From assembly GCF_963678635.1 (NCBI RefSeq), contig NC_087065.1:11121579-11181578 (forward strand): a stretch of DNA of 60,000 bases. Direction: 5' to 3'. Of the stretch, positions 1 to 11,985 are shown one piece after another. Numbering within the stretch: the first letter of the stretch is position 1; every line of letters starts with the position of its first letter. A program made the translations under genes and the position numbers. The DNA is from Symsagittifera roscoffensis (lineage: Eukaryota; Xenacoelomorpha; Acoela; Convolutidae). The notes beneath the pieces were generated by a model. That model was not told where the DNA came from, made no database searches, and saw nothing but the letters and a program-made list of their open reading frames with translations.

Positions 1-1148
1 AAACACGTAGAAAGTCAAGATCGAAAAAGATGAGATAAAATTCTGTTGATTTAAATTAAAAATGTTGTTGAAAAGGCATTCATTGGTGAAGCACTAAACA
101 AATTCCAGTAAAAACAGATTAAGGAGGCAGATCATCCATTTATCCTTGTAATCCAGTCTGAGAAACGGAAATCTCAAACCCGGTTTTTGTCGACACTAAG
201 AATTCTCTTAAAATTGCGACTAACTATACGAAGTTTCCTCGAGTTACCTGAAATCGGGCTCGAAATCAATCCTTCAACATAGTTCTTTCGAGTCACTGAA
301 ATCGCTCAAACTATTTATGCATCTAGTTGCTTATCTCCTTTATTCTGTCTTCAGATGCTGAGATGAATACCTAATTAAGTGCTATTTCATTTGTGTAAGA
401 AGTTTTGTTTATTCCCTAGGTTCAGATTTTTGGATCCGACTCTTGGTCGCCGCCTCTTAGATGGAGAAAATGGGATAAACTCTTGCTATTTTAACAGCCT
501 AGGTTATCAAAAATTTTGCGGGTGGTATGCAAACTAGTATTTACTTCGATTACCTCAGCAATTCATAAATTACCTAATTTAACTATTGGATTGATTGATT
601 CGTTGTAACGTGCGTTTTGTAATTTTCTCAACCTTTGACTTGTACATCAGTTGTCTAAAAATGACCCACTAATGAATTTTTTTACCAATTGGAAAAGTGA
701 TTCGACGCATTGAAATATGATTTTATCTGCATCGAGCAATTTTCAATAAGTTACTGCATTCAGAGGAGATCATTTCCAAAACACTGGAACAAGAACTCGC
801 GATGGGCGGATCAAGATTTTACGAAACCGGGAGAAGTTTCAAAAGAAGAGACTGTAAAAACCTGTTTTTTTAAAAACACTAATCAAGTCTTTTTTTTAAA
901 TACAATCGATTAAATGATTTTTTATGATCACCAAGTATTGACATTAGTTCCTTTTGGTCATTAGAGGGCATCTCTTCTGAGATGAAATAACATCAGCAAT
1001 TTTAAATCCGCTACAGTCAGATCTTTTTACCATTGAACTGATGGTTACTTAAGATAAAAATTACGACGCATCAGAAGTTAATTATTATACTAAAATAAAA
1101 TCAACAAAGATTTAAAACCCTTAGGCCAATTTGTTGTTTTCATAAAAC
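1..1148. other. Intergenic DNA, no gene seen
   Basis: AT-rich sequence downstream of the C10orf67-like gene. The only reading frame of any length, near 710-913, has no recognisable motif and no coding-like composition. No RNA gene, clear repeat or terminal inverted repeat was seen. Confidence 0.5.
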
Positions 1149-2672
1149 TTATGACAATCTAGGATCAGTCGGCAGATAGAAATACTCTTCGAGTATTTTC
1201 GCTGTCTCTTTATCAACCACACCCTCGTACCTCTCCGAACCCTCCCCACCTTGATCAAACTCATCCTCCATCCGTCCCTCCAGCGAGGGGGGCTTGTCAC
1301 TGTTATATGACAACGTCACACTTTCTGCATCTTCTTGGAATGTAACTTTTCCTCGTTCTTTTGTGACCGACCTTGAAATTGGTCCACTCGGCGGGATGTC
1401 AGGAAGGGGTGCTGGGGTCGGCAGGTAGTACCTCGGATCGTCAGTCTTGTACAACACCTCTGCATGTTTTAGCTTCAAAACATACCGCTTCATTGAGCTT
1501 CGTGTCTGGACTTCTTCGCGAATCGCTTGATTCGAATCTTGCAGAATTTGTAGACGTTTAGCCCATGATTTTTCGCTGTATTCCAGTTCTTTTTGAGCTC
1601 GTTCCAATTGTGTTTTGAGCATCCGCTCTGATTTTTTGAACTTACTCAGAGCAGCAGCATGTTGTTTATCTCTCGCTTCCAGCTGCATTTTGAATACATG
1701 CGCCATTTCTTCTTTCTCTTTCCGCAACTTTTCCAGCTCTTCTTTTTCTTGTTTCATTTTTGCTTCGAATTCTCTCTCTAATTTTTCTCTCACTTTTTGT
1801 TTCACTTTCTCAATTTGTTCAGCCTTTTCTTTTTCAAAATCAGCCTGAAGCTTCTCGATAGTAGCTCGCATATTTTCTTTCTCGCGTTCAATTTCCGCCT
1901 TCATTTCTTCAATTTTCTCCTCCAAGCCCTGTTTTTTTGTCAACAAATTGTTGATCTTTTCAGTCTGCTGATCGATTGTAGCCTTCAGTGCCTCTGTGTT
2001 TCCAGCCGAGCGACTTAACTGGTCTTCTAGCTCTCGGATTTTGTCGCGTTCTTTTGCCAGTTGGTCTTCCAACTTGTCAATGTCCTCTTGACTTATTTTC
2101 GGCTCATTTGCCTGTTGTTCTAAAAGACGCCTCAGCTCCGCGTTCTCCTGGTTTAACATTTCGATGTCCTCTTTTAGATCCTTAATTTCTTTTTCCAAAG
2201 TTTCAACTTGTAGTTTCATTTCCAGTAACTTATCCTTGCCTGCCTGTTTTTTCTTCTCTTCTTTTGGCTTCGGTTGGTTCAGCATTCCGTGCGCACTTTG
2301 AGATATCAAAGCGTCCGTTAACTGCTGTTTGAAACTCCTTCTAATAATTGATACTTTCTCCTCGTGGATCGCCTCTAGCTCCGAGACTTTCTCATTGCAA
2401 CGCAGATACAACTCATCCGCTTTCTCTTTGAGTCGAGAGGCATACTCGGCTTCGAGAGACTGCCGGGAGAGGATGAGTTCACGCTTGAGGAAGCGAGAGT
2501 CTTTCACCAGTTGCATGATGACAGCTGTCATCTGCTGGAGGTCACTGATTTCGGTGACCTCAGTTTGGGATGAGGCATCTCTCCCGAAGAAATTCTTGAC
2601 CTGGTCATCGGCGATTGAAAGGGAGAAAAAGTTCACATTGTTCCGTTTGTATTCGCGGGGAATAACCTCCAT
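1149..2672 (-). CDS. C10orf67: C10orf67-like coiled-coil protein (single exon)
   Basis: The 507-residue product has a conserved-looking N-terminal block at residues 33-125, containing SSQTEVTEISD and RRSFKQQLTDAL. A long charged coiled coil rich in E, K and L follows at about 145-385. A KSWAKRLQILQDSN block at 368-381 and a proline-rich, acidic tail end the protein. From memory, human C10orf67 has the same order: an 'ATQT..SEI' block, a 'RKSFNQQLADAI' block, coiled coil, then a KSWEKR block. The family has no established molecular function; coiled-coil proteins of this type are often cytoskeletal or ciliary, but that is inference. The start is the first ATG, 15 bases after a TTTAG splice-acceptor-like site. 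It lies 348 bp downstream of POFUT1 on the same strand, so tandem or operon-like expression is possible but not shown. No intron interrupts the coding region. Confidence 0.75.
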   Translation of the reverse strand: MEVIPREYKRNNVNFFSLSIADDQVKNFFGRDASSQTEVTEISDLQQMTAVIMQLVKDSRFLKRELILSRQSLEAEYASRLKEKADELYLRCNEKVSELEAIHEEKVSIIRRSFKQQLTDALISQSAHGMLNQPKPKEEKKKQAGKDKLLEMKLQVETLEKEIKDLKEDIEMLNQENAELRRLLEQQANEPKISQEDIDKLEDQLAKERDKIRELEDQLSRSAGNTEALKATIDQQTEKINNLLTKKQGLEEKIEEMKAEIEREKENMRATIEKLQADFEKEKAEQIEKVKQKVREKLEREFEAKMKQEKEELEKLRKEKEEMAHVFKMQLEARDKQHAAALSKFKKSERMLKTQLERAQKELEYSEKSWAKRLQILQDSNQAIREEVQTRSSMKRYVLKLKHAEVLYKTDDPRYYLPTPAPLPDIPPSGPISRSVTKERGKVTFQEDAESVTLSYNSDKPPSLEGRMEDEFDQGGEGSERYEGVVDKETAKILEEYFYLPTDPRLS

Positions 2673-3020
2673 TTTATACTTTGTGAGCTAAATGATCTCT
2701 CTACTGTGATCACGTCCAATCCAAAAATTGCATAAAAGCGATAACTATGCGAAGTCCTATTCAATTTGTTCTGTTCAAATTACAGATCAAATAATTCATG
2801 AAAAATTAATTCACGCACGTTATACGTTTTTCAGTTGAACTACAAAAAAACTGCTTTGAATTTAATTTTACTAACGCATAATGCTTGTTTTATTTTTTTT
2901 AGTTCGTGTTCAATTGTTTTAACTTGTTTACTGCAGTAAAATTCAATTCATCGTTTTAATAGTTTGATAAGAAAACGCAACCATCAAATCCAGCAACAGT
3001 ATAAAGACAAAACGACCCTT
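2673..3020. other. Spacer between POFUT1 and C10orf67-like gene
   Basis: Short AT-rich spacer between two minus-strand genes. It contains an AATAAA for POFUT1 and a TTTAG acceptor-like site for the downstream gene. No other gene is visible. Confidence 0.5.
2889..2894 (-). promoter_or_regulatory. Candidate polyadenylation signal AATAAA for POFUT1
   Basis: AATAAA on the minus strand about 127 bases past the POFUT1 stop codon and about 200 bases before the next gene's acceptor-like site. The hexamer is common in AT-rich DNA, so only its position supports it. Confidence 0.35.
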
Positions 3021-3676
3021 TCAAAGATCAGAACGATTGTTTTCCTTTGCGATTCCATTCGAGGCTTCAGTTTCATTCGATACGTGAATAAATTTGACGA
3101 CTTTGTTGTTCAGTCGTCTTGACCGAACAACAAATGCAGAATACGTTGAAACACAGGAGCCAAGAAAAACATCTGCTTGCTCCATCAAATACAAATCACC
3201 AAACTCTGTACTAGCAGGATTCAAATAAATTTTAAAATTTGAATATTTTTCTCGTAATATTGCGTAAATTTGCTTCTGAACAAAATAGTACGAATCCGTG
3301 GCCAAATAAACAGCTCTAATATGATCAAAACTTTTCAAATTTTGATAGATATTATTCAAAATTGTGTTAGCACTAGGCACGCAGTTTTCTTCAATCGGTG
3401 GAATGTTTTCGTCAGCGCACTGTTTGAAAGCAAAAATACCAGGGTTGTCTTTGATTCGCGCGCAAGATTTCGCCATGTCGGATGCCACTCGTATATGCAC
3501 TGCAAGATACGGCCTTTGCGGTACTTTTTCGGCCATTTTCAGTTTGAAAAGCTCTGCCCACGAAAGGTGTGATTGGTACTGGTATTCTGTCTTGAGAGGA
3601 GGACTGCTACCTTTAACAACAACTGAATCTTGATTAGTAAAAAGTGTACTCATTAAGCAAGTTACATTGAAGTTTT
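3021..3676 (-). CDS. POFUT1: GDP-fucose protein O-fucosyltransferase 1, last coding exon
   Basis: This exon encodes the C-terminal half of POFUT1, which adds O-fucose to EGF repeats of Notch-type proteins in the ER. Visible family blocks are YLAVHIRVASD (GDP-fucose-binding region, with the family's key Arg), AVYLATDSYYF, and DLYLMEQADVFLGSCVSTYSAFV. The protein ends in RSDL, in the place where family members carry KDEL-like ER-retrieval signals. The exon begins after TTTCAG at 3677-3682 in phase 1. An in-frame TAA lies just upstream, so the exon cannot extend further, and no ATG is usable here. Joined to the exon ending at 16015, the total is 1,212 coding bases, giving 403 residues; human POFUT1 has 388. 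Roughly 20 extra residues lie between the halves compared with human. Confidence 0.88.
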
Positions 3677-3921
3677 CTGAAACTTGCAACAATAGCTTAA
3701 ATGATGTTTATTATAATATTTTGCATTTTTTTGCCAGCACCAAAGAAAAAGTTTTATTTTTTTACTGCAGCTTTCTATACAACCTTTCTAATTTCAGAAA
3801 ATTAAATTTTGTGTCCTCCACAAGATCAGTAACTCACTTTAGTCTTACAGCAAAGACTTTAATAAAGCATCCAGTGTATTTAAATACAACGAGTCTTTCC
3901 CGATGAACAAAAACCCAAAAA

Positions 3922-4131
3922 CTTGACTCTTTTGACCGATTCTGCAAACAGTCTGCTGACAAGGTGGCGTCCAGGATAAGAGTCTTGAAAACTTAAGCAT
4001 TTTCAAACTGGGGTTAATCCAAGGAAACTTTACTTTTAACTGACAAAGCCCTCATTAGACCCATAGTAGATTACGCCTGCAAATCACCCAAAATCAAATT
4101 CTCCGCGTTAGAACGGATTCCACCCTCATGA
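3922..4131 (+). pseudogene. Decayed LINE reverse-transcriptase C-terminal fragment
   Basis: One frame reads a block resembling the region after the RT domain of non-LTR elements: FDRFCKQSADKVASRIRVLK, a short WG segment, then LTDKALIRPIVDYAC. Two in-frame stops interrupt it. The 'KALIRPI.DY' pattern is typical of RTE/Jockey-type LINE proteins. It is a short fossil with no role in the surrounding POFUT1 gene. Confidence 0.55.
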
Positions 4132-7100
4132 GTTCCACTGCATTTCTGCACAGTGAAGCTGAAAAAGTAACCGTCAAAAACCACACTCTTTTAATTTCCC
4201 AGTTTTTATATCTATACTTACCGTTCCCATCACCCCAACAGTTTTTTCCACACTCACCCCTTTCCCCTCGCCAAATACGTTTTTCAGTACTGAACTGCTC
4301 TTAAAAAGAAACCACTGAATTTCTTTGTAACTACTTGTTAAACGAAACCCTACCCCGTAAATTTTCAAAACCGAGACGAAGTCTCCTTCTTTGTTTTTAA
4401 ATTTTGTTTTACTTTAAAATTTAGCTATAAAAAAAAACAAGTAACCAAGTTCCCTACTGAAACCCCCCTCTAAAATTTTGTTTTGTATCCCTCTAACCAA
4501 AATAGACCGCTCAGAACACTCCCTCTCCAGAATACGCACTCTAAGCTCTCCCAACTCCGAAAGAATATAGCCGGCTCTTATAAACTTAAGTTTCCCGACG
4601 AGACAACTCCCTTTCCCCTCGATGCCCAACCTGCTCCCTTGCACCCCACACTACTTTCTACCTTTTCAAATTTCCCCATAACACCTTCCTACTTAACACT
4701 GCAGACCTGTGGCTTCGGCCGGCGGATGTCGCAAAGTTCCTAGACCTGTAGATGGACGAGCATAACCCGAACCCAGGCTGAAACAACAACAAGAACAACA
4801 GCATGACCGAATGAAACTCCATACCCCGTTTAACCAAGAAATTGTTTCCAGAGCGGTTCAAATTTCTTTTGACTCGAAGGATAACCTTTTCGCAATGTAG
4901 ATGAACATGCATTCAAAAAATTAATCTCAAGCCCCCTGTAAATTGCTCTTACTGCTGTTATTTTATCAACCTGAAGAAGTTGCCAGCTTTTACTCAGAGC
5001 AGGGTCCAAATGTAAGCAGCTTGGCTCAGGCACCTTCTTTCAGTTGTCTTGTAAATACCACTGTGAGTTATTTTCTTTGCACCAACCACTCGCTTGCGTT
5101 TAAAAAGAACTCTATACAAAACTTGCACATCAAAATGTTGTCCAGATTTGACAGTGGTGGCCTTAAAATAGATCAAATTCCAATAGTGCACTCGTAGGAT
5201 AACTTTTAAGGTTTGGTAAACCAAAGTATGACAACTAAGCTTGCAGAGATTACGCCAAAAATCTTGAGCCAAAAAACCATCCGCATAAACACTTTTTACT
5301 TGGTGAAAAAGCCCTGCTCTTACTCATATTTCCACTTATTAACAGCCCACAAATTATTAGTCATCCAGTAAATTTTCATCTGGGAGCAAGTTGCCTTTCA
5401 AAGAAATTAATTCCTCTTGTTCGCAAAGATGAGAACGAAAGAAAGAATTGACTTCTTCAGACATACAAATACATTTACAAAAAAATCAAACAAAATAAGC
5501 AAATAATTTTTTGATAAACGTACGTATTATCTGAACAGGATAGACGAAGGGCAAATTAGATGCCCACTAGATGTCATACACTGAGTGAGACATAGAACGT
5601 TAATGTGTAAAGATAGATAATTATTAAAGCAGCGTTTAGTTTTTTGTAAATATTTGGAAAATTTCAAAATTTATACAAAAATGGCGTTTTCTCGAAAACT
5701 AGCAATTTCTGGAAGGTCATATTTTTAGAATAGAATCAGAACCTCAGATGAGTTTCTGGTAGCATCCAGATTAAGCACCTATTTTTTAAAAGAAAAACAA
5801 TCTATTTTCTTATTTTTTAAGTATTTGTAAAATTTCAAAATTTACCAGTTCAGTGGTTTGAAAATTTTTTTAAAGTTGATACTGTGGTTTTTTAAGCCCG
5901 AACATTAAAGATGAAAAATTGGATGCATTTTCGGTGATATCGTTTGTGTTTTTGTTCTCAGATTTCATTTTTGAGCCGACAATTTCAAGAAAAAAACAGC
6001 TTCTTTATTTGTGTAATCTGAACTGAAATTAGAACCAAGAAAAAACTAAAAATTTTCATGAAATTTTAACTGGAGCTTGAAGTAAAGAGTAGTTCAAAAA
6101 TACAGAACAATATGCAACACATTTTTTACGTACACAAAAAATGACGTTTAAATCTATATTTTATAGCATTTGGACTCTTTTCGAACCTAATCAGAAAATG
6201 AAAACGGCGGTTTTTTTTGTGACCCCTACCAGCCATGATCTTTTCCTGTTTTATGAGTTATTACCTTCTCAGATACGGCACGGATAAGCAATAATATAAT
6301 CAGGACTCTGCTTTCACTTTTTCAATATCGTCATCTTAGCATTGTACAAGATTTCAAAAAGAACTAATTGATTTCTCAATATCCGTCACCATCTATTCAA
6401 AATGCGAGTATGATTCTGTCTTTGGTTACTGTAAAAGATAATTAAAGATTCGAGATTGAAAAAACTGCTCCACCCATTCGTAACCTAATTAGTGAACCAA
6501 ATGAAATACAAAATGCTAAGTAGGAGATCTCCAGCAGTTTAGCCTATTGGTTTGCCATGAGAATCGCGATAGCTTTCTATACTAAATTACTTGTTTTTGT
6601 AATTGCTCAAGTATAAAAGGTATTCCGTGATTAGTTTAGTCAATTTATATTGCTACCTTACCGCAAGCACTCAGTCGAGAAGAACCGCTCTTAACATCAT
6701 GTACCGAATAATTTTTCTAAAAGAAAAAAGTAAAAATTTCATAAACTTTTAAACCATTTGTGATCAACGCGCATTTTTCATACGTTTAAGAGAGAAAATT
6801 TAAAATGGTCAAAAGTTGAACCAAAAAACCGATTGTCATCACTAAAAAAATCTGATGAGATCAAAAACTGTCAGAAAATGCTTTCGGCATTTAAAACAAT
6901 TTTCAAGCATTTCTTCATAAAACAATATCATTAAATTTGTAGTTAGATTAGTTTGAGGTAAATTTGTCGGGTGATCAGAAATTGCTAGTGGTTTTAATCT
7001 TTTTTTTCCTAATTATTATAAGGTAATATGAAGAAGAAGTTAATTTGAAGAAGTTCATGATAATGAATCATACTCTAAATTCAAATTTTTCTGATCGCAA

Positions 7101-7439
7101 TTAGGAATAAGGAACTTCTTAAACTTTATTGGAAACAGCAATCAATTTTCTTATCCCCTTTATAATACACTCGTACATGAAATGAAAGCATAATAACGTC
7201 AGTTTTGATGGGTAAATCTACGATTAAAGCATTAACAACCACCGGCTTAAATAGGAACTCTCTTACTTTTTAATATTTTTATCGAAATTGGATGTAAATC
7301 AAATCGCCGTGATCCTACGTATCGTATGAATTTTTAATTTGATATTTTAACTCTTTTTGAAAAGCCTTATATCTGTCGATATCGTCAAGAGCGGTTCATT
7401 AAGATAATAGAAGGAAAAACTTCAGTATTGACGAGAAAA

Positions 7440-7596
7440 ATGTCCGGTTCAAGAGGTTTGCAAATGAATTCCGCCGCTTTGCTTTTGCTTACGATAACTT
7501 TGTTTATCGCTCTTTTCACCTCTTCGACGAATGCAATAAGAGTGCAGGCGTGGGAGACGAAAAGATCTGCCGGCCCATACCAACTCTTAACAACAG
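7440..7596 (+). CDS. Possible first exon of a secreted peptide, antisense inside the POFUT1 intron
   Basis: From the ATG at 7440 the frame encodes about 52 residues. It has a short polar start, a hydrophobic core (AALLLLTITLFIALF) and a TSSTNA stretch resembling a signal-peptidase site, so it looks like a signal peptide. It continues past a KR dibasic site to a CAG|GTAACT donor-like site at 7594-7602, in phase 1. A TTCAG acceptor-like site lies 14 bases before the ATG. The layout fits the first exon of a secreted peptide or prohormone. I do not recognise the family, and no downstream exon was found. Confidence 0.35.
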
Positions 7597-8109
7597 GTAA
7601 CTTCTACTTTTTTCAAAGGCTCAGGTCTCACACACGGCGGATTTAGAGGGGTTGCACCGGGGCTCACTCTCCTCAGAATTGGGACTATTTTACTATACAA
7701 GTGTCTCTTCTATTTGGTACTATTCTACCACATACAGTTTTAATCGACCTTAATTTAGATTTTTAAATTCGTATACTTAAAAATTTAAGAAAGGGCGTGT
7801 ATCAAAGTAGCAATTTTTGTATAAACCTTTCAAAAATTCCCGATAAAAAACACTGTTGGGCACAATCAAAAAACATTTTTTATGTGACGCAAAATAAATT
7901 GGATAAACAAAACATCGCTGGTGTTTTCAGAGAGACCGCATAAACAATGCAAGCAAACTAGAAAAAAGAAAGGCAGTTAAAAAATTAAAACTACCCCATT
8001 AAAACGTAAATAAACTATTTAAGTTCATAGGCCTCATTTACTTTTTCTTTCATCATTCACTTTTTCAATACACTAGTTATCTGAACTTACGGGGCCTATG
8101 AAACCAGAA

Positions 8110-8503
8110 GACGATAAGCAAATTAGACGGATGCTACAAAAACAAAATTAGACGAAATATATTTTTTACAGATCTGGCATTTGAGACGAAAAAGCTATGA
8201 AAAAGAAAGGGGCAACAAAAATTTCATAGGAATAAGGAACTCGAAGCAAGTTTCACAAAAACAAAAAGAACATAAAATGTCAATACCTATCAAAACAATT
8301 AGTTTAAATGAACATTAAATGTCAAATCCGTGTATTACAGGAAAGTTTTGAATTTACAGGAAAATTTTTGGCCACCGAAATTTAACTGTTGTCTGCAAAC
8401 AATTTTAATCTCTCTCACTTCCGTCTATTTTCTCTCAATTGCAGTTTTGCAAAATCGTCTAATTTCCTTTTAAGTACCTCTGTCTAATTTGCTGATCGTC
8501 TAA
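8110..8503. repeat. Inverted-repeat element built on AAATTAGACGA motifs
   Basis: Imperfect terminal inverted repeats of about 47 bp lie at 8110-8156 and 8455-8503. Each carries AGACGATAAGCAAATTAGAC-like sequence and a second AAATTAGACGA. The 300-bp interior has no coding potential. This looks like a non-autonomous foldback or MITE, but no clear target-site duplication was found. Confidence 0.5.
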
Positions 8504-9435
8504 TTTCTCAACCCCCTACTATTACATGCATATCGATTTCAGAAAATATACAATTCGAAACGGCGTATCGCATCACTAGCGATAGAGCACAAAATTAAAA
8601 CAGTGGTTCGCCGAAAACAAAAAGGACGAAAGCCACTGAGTCGAAAAAAACTCGAATAATTATTTTTACGTTTGTCTCGAATAAGGTTCATTATCGGGAA
8701 ACGTTGAGATAAACACAATAACCAGTTCTAAAAAGTTTTGAAAAACAAATTTATCAAGCAGTAAGTAAGCAGACAATACTTAAGTAGACGATCGTTAAAA
8801 AACAAACACAGTTTTACGTCCTTCTCACTCCCGAAGCACAAATGAATTAAAAAAAATAGCCAACAGACAGTTAGGAAAGATTCAATAAACGCAAGTTAAA
8901 ACAACAATTTTTTTAATGGAAGAATCTCAACTTTCGATTTTCAAAACAAACAACAGATAGCCTTGAAGCTCTTTGAATTTCTGGTACAATTTATGATTCA
9001 GATTTTTTGATAATGTTCACTTAACTTCAGAAAACTGGATCAATAGGTACATTTTTTTCGCTGGGAAATCTGATAATAAAATATCGTTTTCGAAATAAGA
9101 AGTCAATCACGTTGTTCGAGACCCTTTTACTTTCGCTGTTCGATAGTGGAGTTTGCCTTCCTTTTAAGAAACGACAGCAAATGCACTTAAAAAAATCAAA
9201 AATCAGACCGCGAAAAAGTAAAATTGAGCCTTAACAAAATTTAAAACTTTTCCTGAAAAAAAAAAACGAAAAAAAAAATCACCGCAACCTATACAAGATC
9301 GAAATTACGTTATAAAAAATATGTCCTTCAAAAGACGCATTATGAGGCAACTAAACAGATATAACCTCAACCGAAACCATTTTATACCGAAGAAACATTA
9401 AAGCGAAAAATAATAAGCTAAATAATGAAAAAAAC

Positions 9436-9995
9436 TCAGAGATAGTTTACGAACAGAACACCTATTTAAAATGCAGACACGTGCAAAAGATATCTGTGTG
9501 CCAGACATTTGCTGAGAACAGACATGCCAACTAGCGGCCCAAATGATTCAAACCATTACGTTAAACTAGTGGTCTAGATTCTAATGTGATAACGCTTACT
9601 AATTGCAAGCGCAATTAAAATACTTCAACGTTTTTGTATATTGTTTTGTTACCGAAAAATTTTAACTGATTTCCAATTTTTAAAAAAGCCAAAAAGACTT
9701 CGTAGCATAACGCCGCGTTACGATAATAACCAGAGTTTACGCCCATACCTTTACTTTAGCTTGCATAGAGATTACTTGAACAGCTTGGTCCAAAAAGTAC
9801 CACAACGCTTAAATGCAAACTAGGGTAATTCGCATCTACGGCCGATTGTTTGTTCAACCTGCAAAAAAGCGTCCACCAACGCTGGAAGGCTGTGACTCTA
9901 AATTATTTATTTCTGAAAAAAACTCGAACAAACTTTTGTAAGAGCTCACGTCTCCTAAAACATTGAGCTCTGGGTCTCACGTCTTCTGGAGCTTT
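9436..9995. repeat. Direct duplication, block A copy 1
   Basis: About 560 bp that recur, some 96% alike by eye, at 11186-11735. Shared landmarks include ATAGTTTACGAACAGAACA near the start and GTCTCACGTCTTCTGGAGCT at the end. No coding function is evident. Confidence 0.75.
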
Positions 9996-10366
9996 GCTTT
10001 TTAATGGGAGCTCATTAAGCAAGCCTAAGGCGGAGGCTGGTGGCATCTAACAAAACTTTCCATTTGATGTAGGTTCCCGATTTTGAATAATAACTTGAGT
10101 AATTTGATAGCAAAAACTTTATTTTCAATTTTTTAATAACACGCACCAGTTTTTAAATCAGTCTAACATAATATAAAAAGCGGTCTCGAACTTTATTGAA
10201 TATCGAAAAAGAAAGATCTATTTTTTAGTTTCTGATTATGATTGAAAACAAAAATATCGTTCTCTTCAAAAGATTATTTATTATAACAACGTAACAGTTG
10301 CTTATTTTGCAAACAACTATAAAAATGAACTATAAACAAAACACCTAGTAATGCATGTAACAGTAG

Positions 10367-10483
10367 ATAGATGGCTAGAGTTATATAGTTAGATAGATGG
10401 AAAGATAGATAGATAGATGAATAAATAGATAGATAGAAAGATAGATAGACATATAGATACTTCGATAGATAAATACATAGATG
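10367..10483. repeat. GATA-type tetranucleotide microsatellite
   Basis: An imperfect (GATA)n/(ATAG)n tract with interruptions. Its apparent minus-strand reading frame, rich in Y, L and S, is a by-product of the repeat. Confidence 0.85.
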
Positions 10484-10935
10484 GGTACGATAAGCACAAC
10501 GTATCAATTTAGCAATTGAATTGAAAAAAAAACAGCAAAACATAACCCTGATTTTAAAATTTGTTGTTTAAAAAAACAATCACTTAAATAAATACATGGG
10601 ACTGAAAAATTGGTTCAAAGACTGCGGAATAAAATCAAACAACCTCTTGAGTACCATGTGCCTATTCTTACCGCCTGAGCTTACGATGACATTTACCGTA
10701 ATCGGGTTTTCAATACAGCAATCGCTGTTAACAGGAATGTGTGTGCTTTTCTTAACGCCTAATAAATTGCTAGCAAAATTTTGGATTTCACAGTGAAATG
10801 TCCAACTGTCAAATCAAAGTCCATGAATTCCGCTGTTAATTCTATCGAATTTATTTATCAAACACTTGCAACCAAAAACTACTCCGCCTTTTTTGTGACA
10901 AGTCAATTTGTATTTTCAAGAAGCCTCAACATATC

Positions 10936-11185
10936 CTTGAGCAAATCATAAAATAAACTTGCTTGAAGAAACTGTATTCACTCACAAAACCTATACATAA
11001 AAATAGTTTAATTACTTTTTACAACTAGAAGATAAGAAAAGATAAACGGAAAATTTATGCTTGGGAAGTTTATGTTTATTCAGTCAAATTTTGGCGATCA
11101 AAATAAGTTTTGAACCAAAAAAAATCATACCCTTATGAAGATATCAACTTCCAGAAATCAAATGTTAAAAGATATTTTATCTCCG
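10936..11185. repeat. Direct duplication, block C copy 1
   Basis: About 250 bp beginning TTGAGCAAATCATAAAATAA, repeated at 11736-11985. Together with block A the order is A - unrelated 0.94 kb - C - A' - C'. Confidence 0.75.
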
Positions 11186-11985
11186 ATATAGTTTACGAAC
11201 AGAACAGCTATTTAAAATGAAGACAAGTGCAAAGATATCTGTGTGCCAGACATTTCCTGAGAACAGATATGCCAACTACCGGCCCAAATGATTCAAACCA
11301 TTACGTTAATTTAGTGGTCTAGATTCTAATGTGATAACGCTTACTAATTGCAAGCGCAATTAAAATACTTCAACGTTTTTGTATATTGTTTTGTTACTGA
11401 AAAATTTTAAACTGATTTCCAAGTTTTAAAAAAGCAAAAAAGACTTCGTAGCATAACGCCGCGTTACGATAATGACCAGAGTACGCCCATACCTTAACTT
11501 TCGCTTGCATAGAGATTACTTGAACAGCTTGGTCCAAACAGTACCACCACGCTTAAATGCAAACTAGGGTCATTCGCATCTACGGCCGATTGTTCAACCT
11601 GCAAAAAAGCGTCCACCAACGCTGGAAGGCTGCGACTCTAAAACTATTTATTTCTGAAAAAACTGCAACAAACTTTTGTAAGAGCTCACGTATCCTAAAA
11701 CATTGAGCTCTGGGTCTCACGTCTTCTGGAGCTCTCATTGAGCAAATCATAAAATAAACTTGCTTGAAGAAACTGTATTCACTCACAAAACCTATACATA
11801 AAATTTGTTAAATTACTTTTTACAACAAGAAGATAAGAGAAGATAAACGGAAAATTTTTGCTTGGGAAGTTTATGTTTATTCAGTCATATTTTGGCGATC
11901 AAAATAAGTTTTGAACCAAAAAAAAAATACCCTATTGAAGATATCAACTTCCTGAAATCAAATGTTAAAAGATATTTCACCTCCG
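11186..11985. repeat. Second copies of blocks A and C, directly adjoining
   Basis: Block A' (11186-11735) is followed without spacer by block C' (11736-11985). Differences from the first copies are scattered substitutions and small indels, so the duplication is fairly recent but not new. Confidence 0.75.

Noticed and set aside
4990-5060. Minus-strand HSGIYKTT...AAYIW segment resembling a GIY-YIG endonuclease
   Set aside because: Only the start of the motif fits, the following residues and domain order do not match Penelope-like elements, and the frame ends at once.
10274-10543. Minus-strand 89-codon frame rich in Y, L and S
   Set aside because: Produced by the GATA microsatellite.
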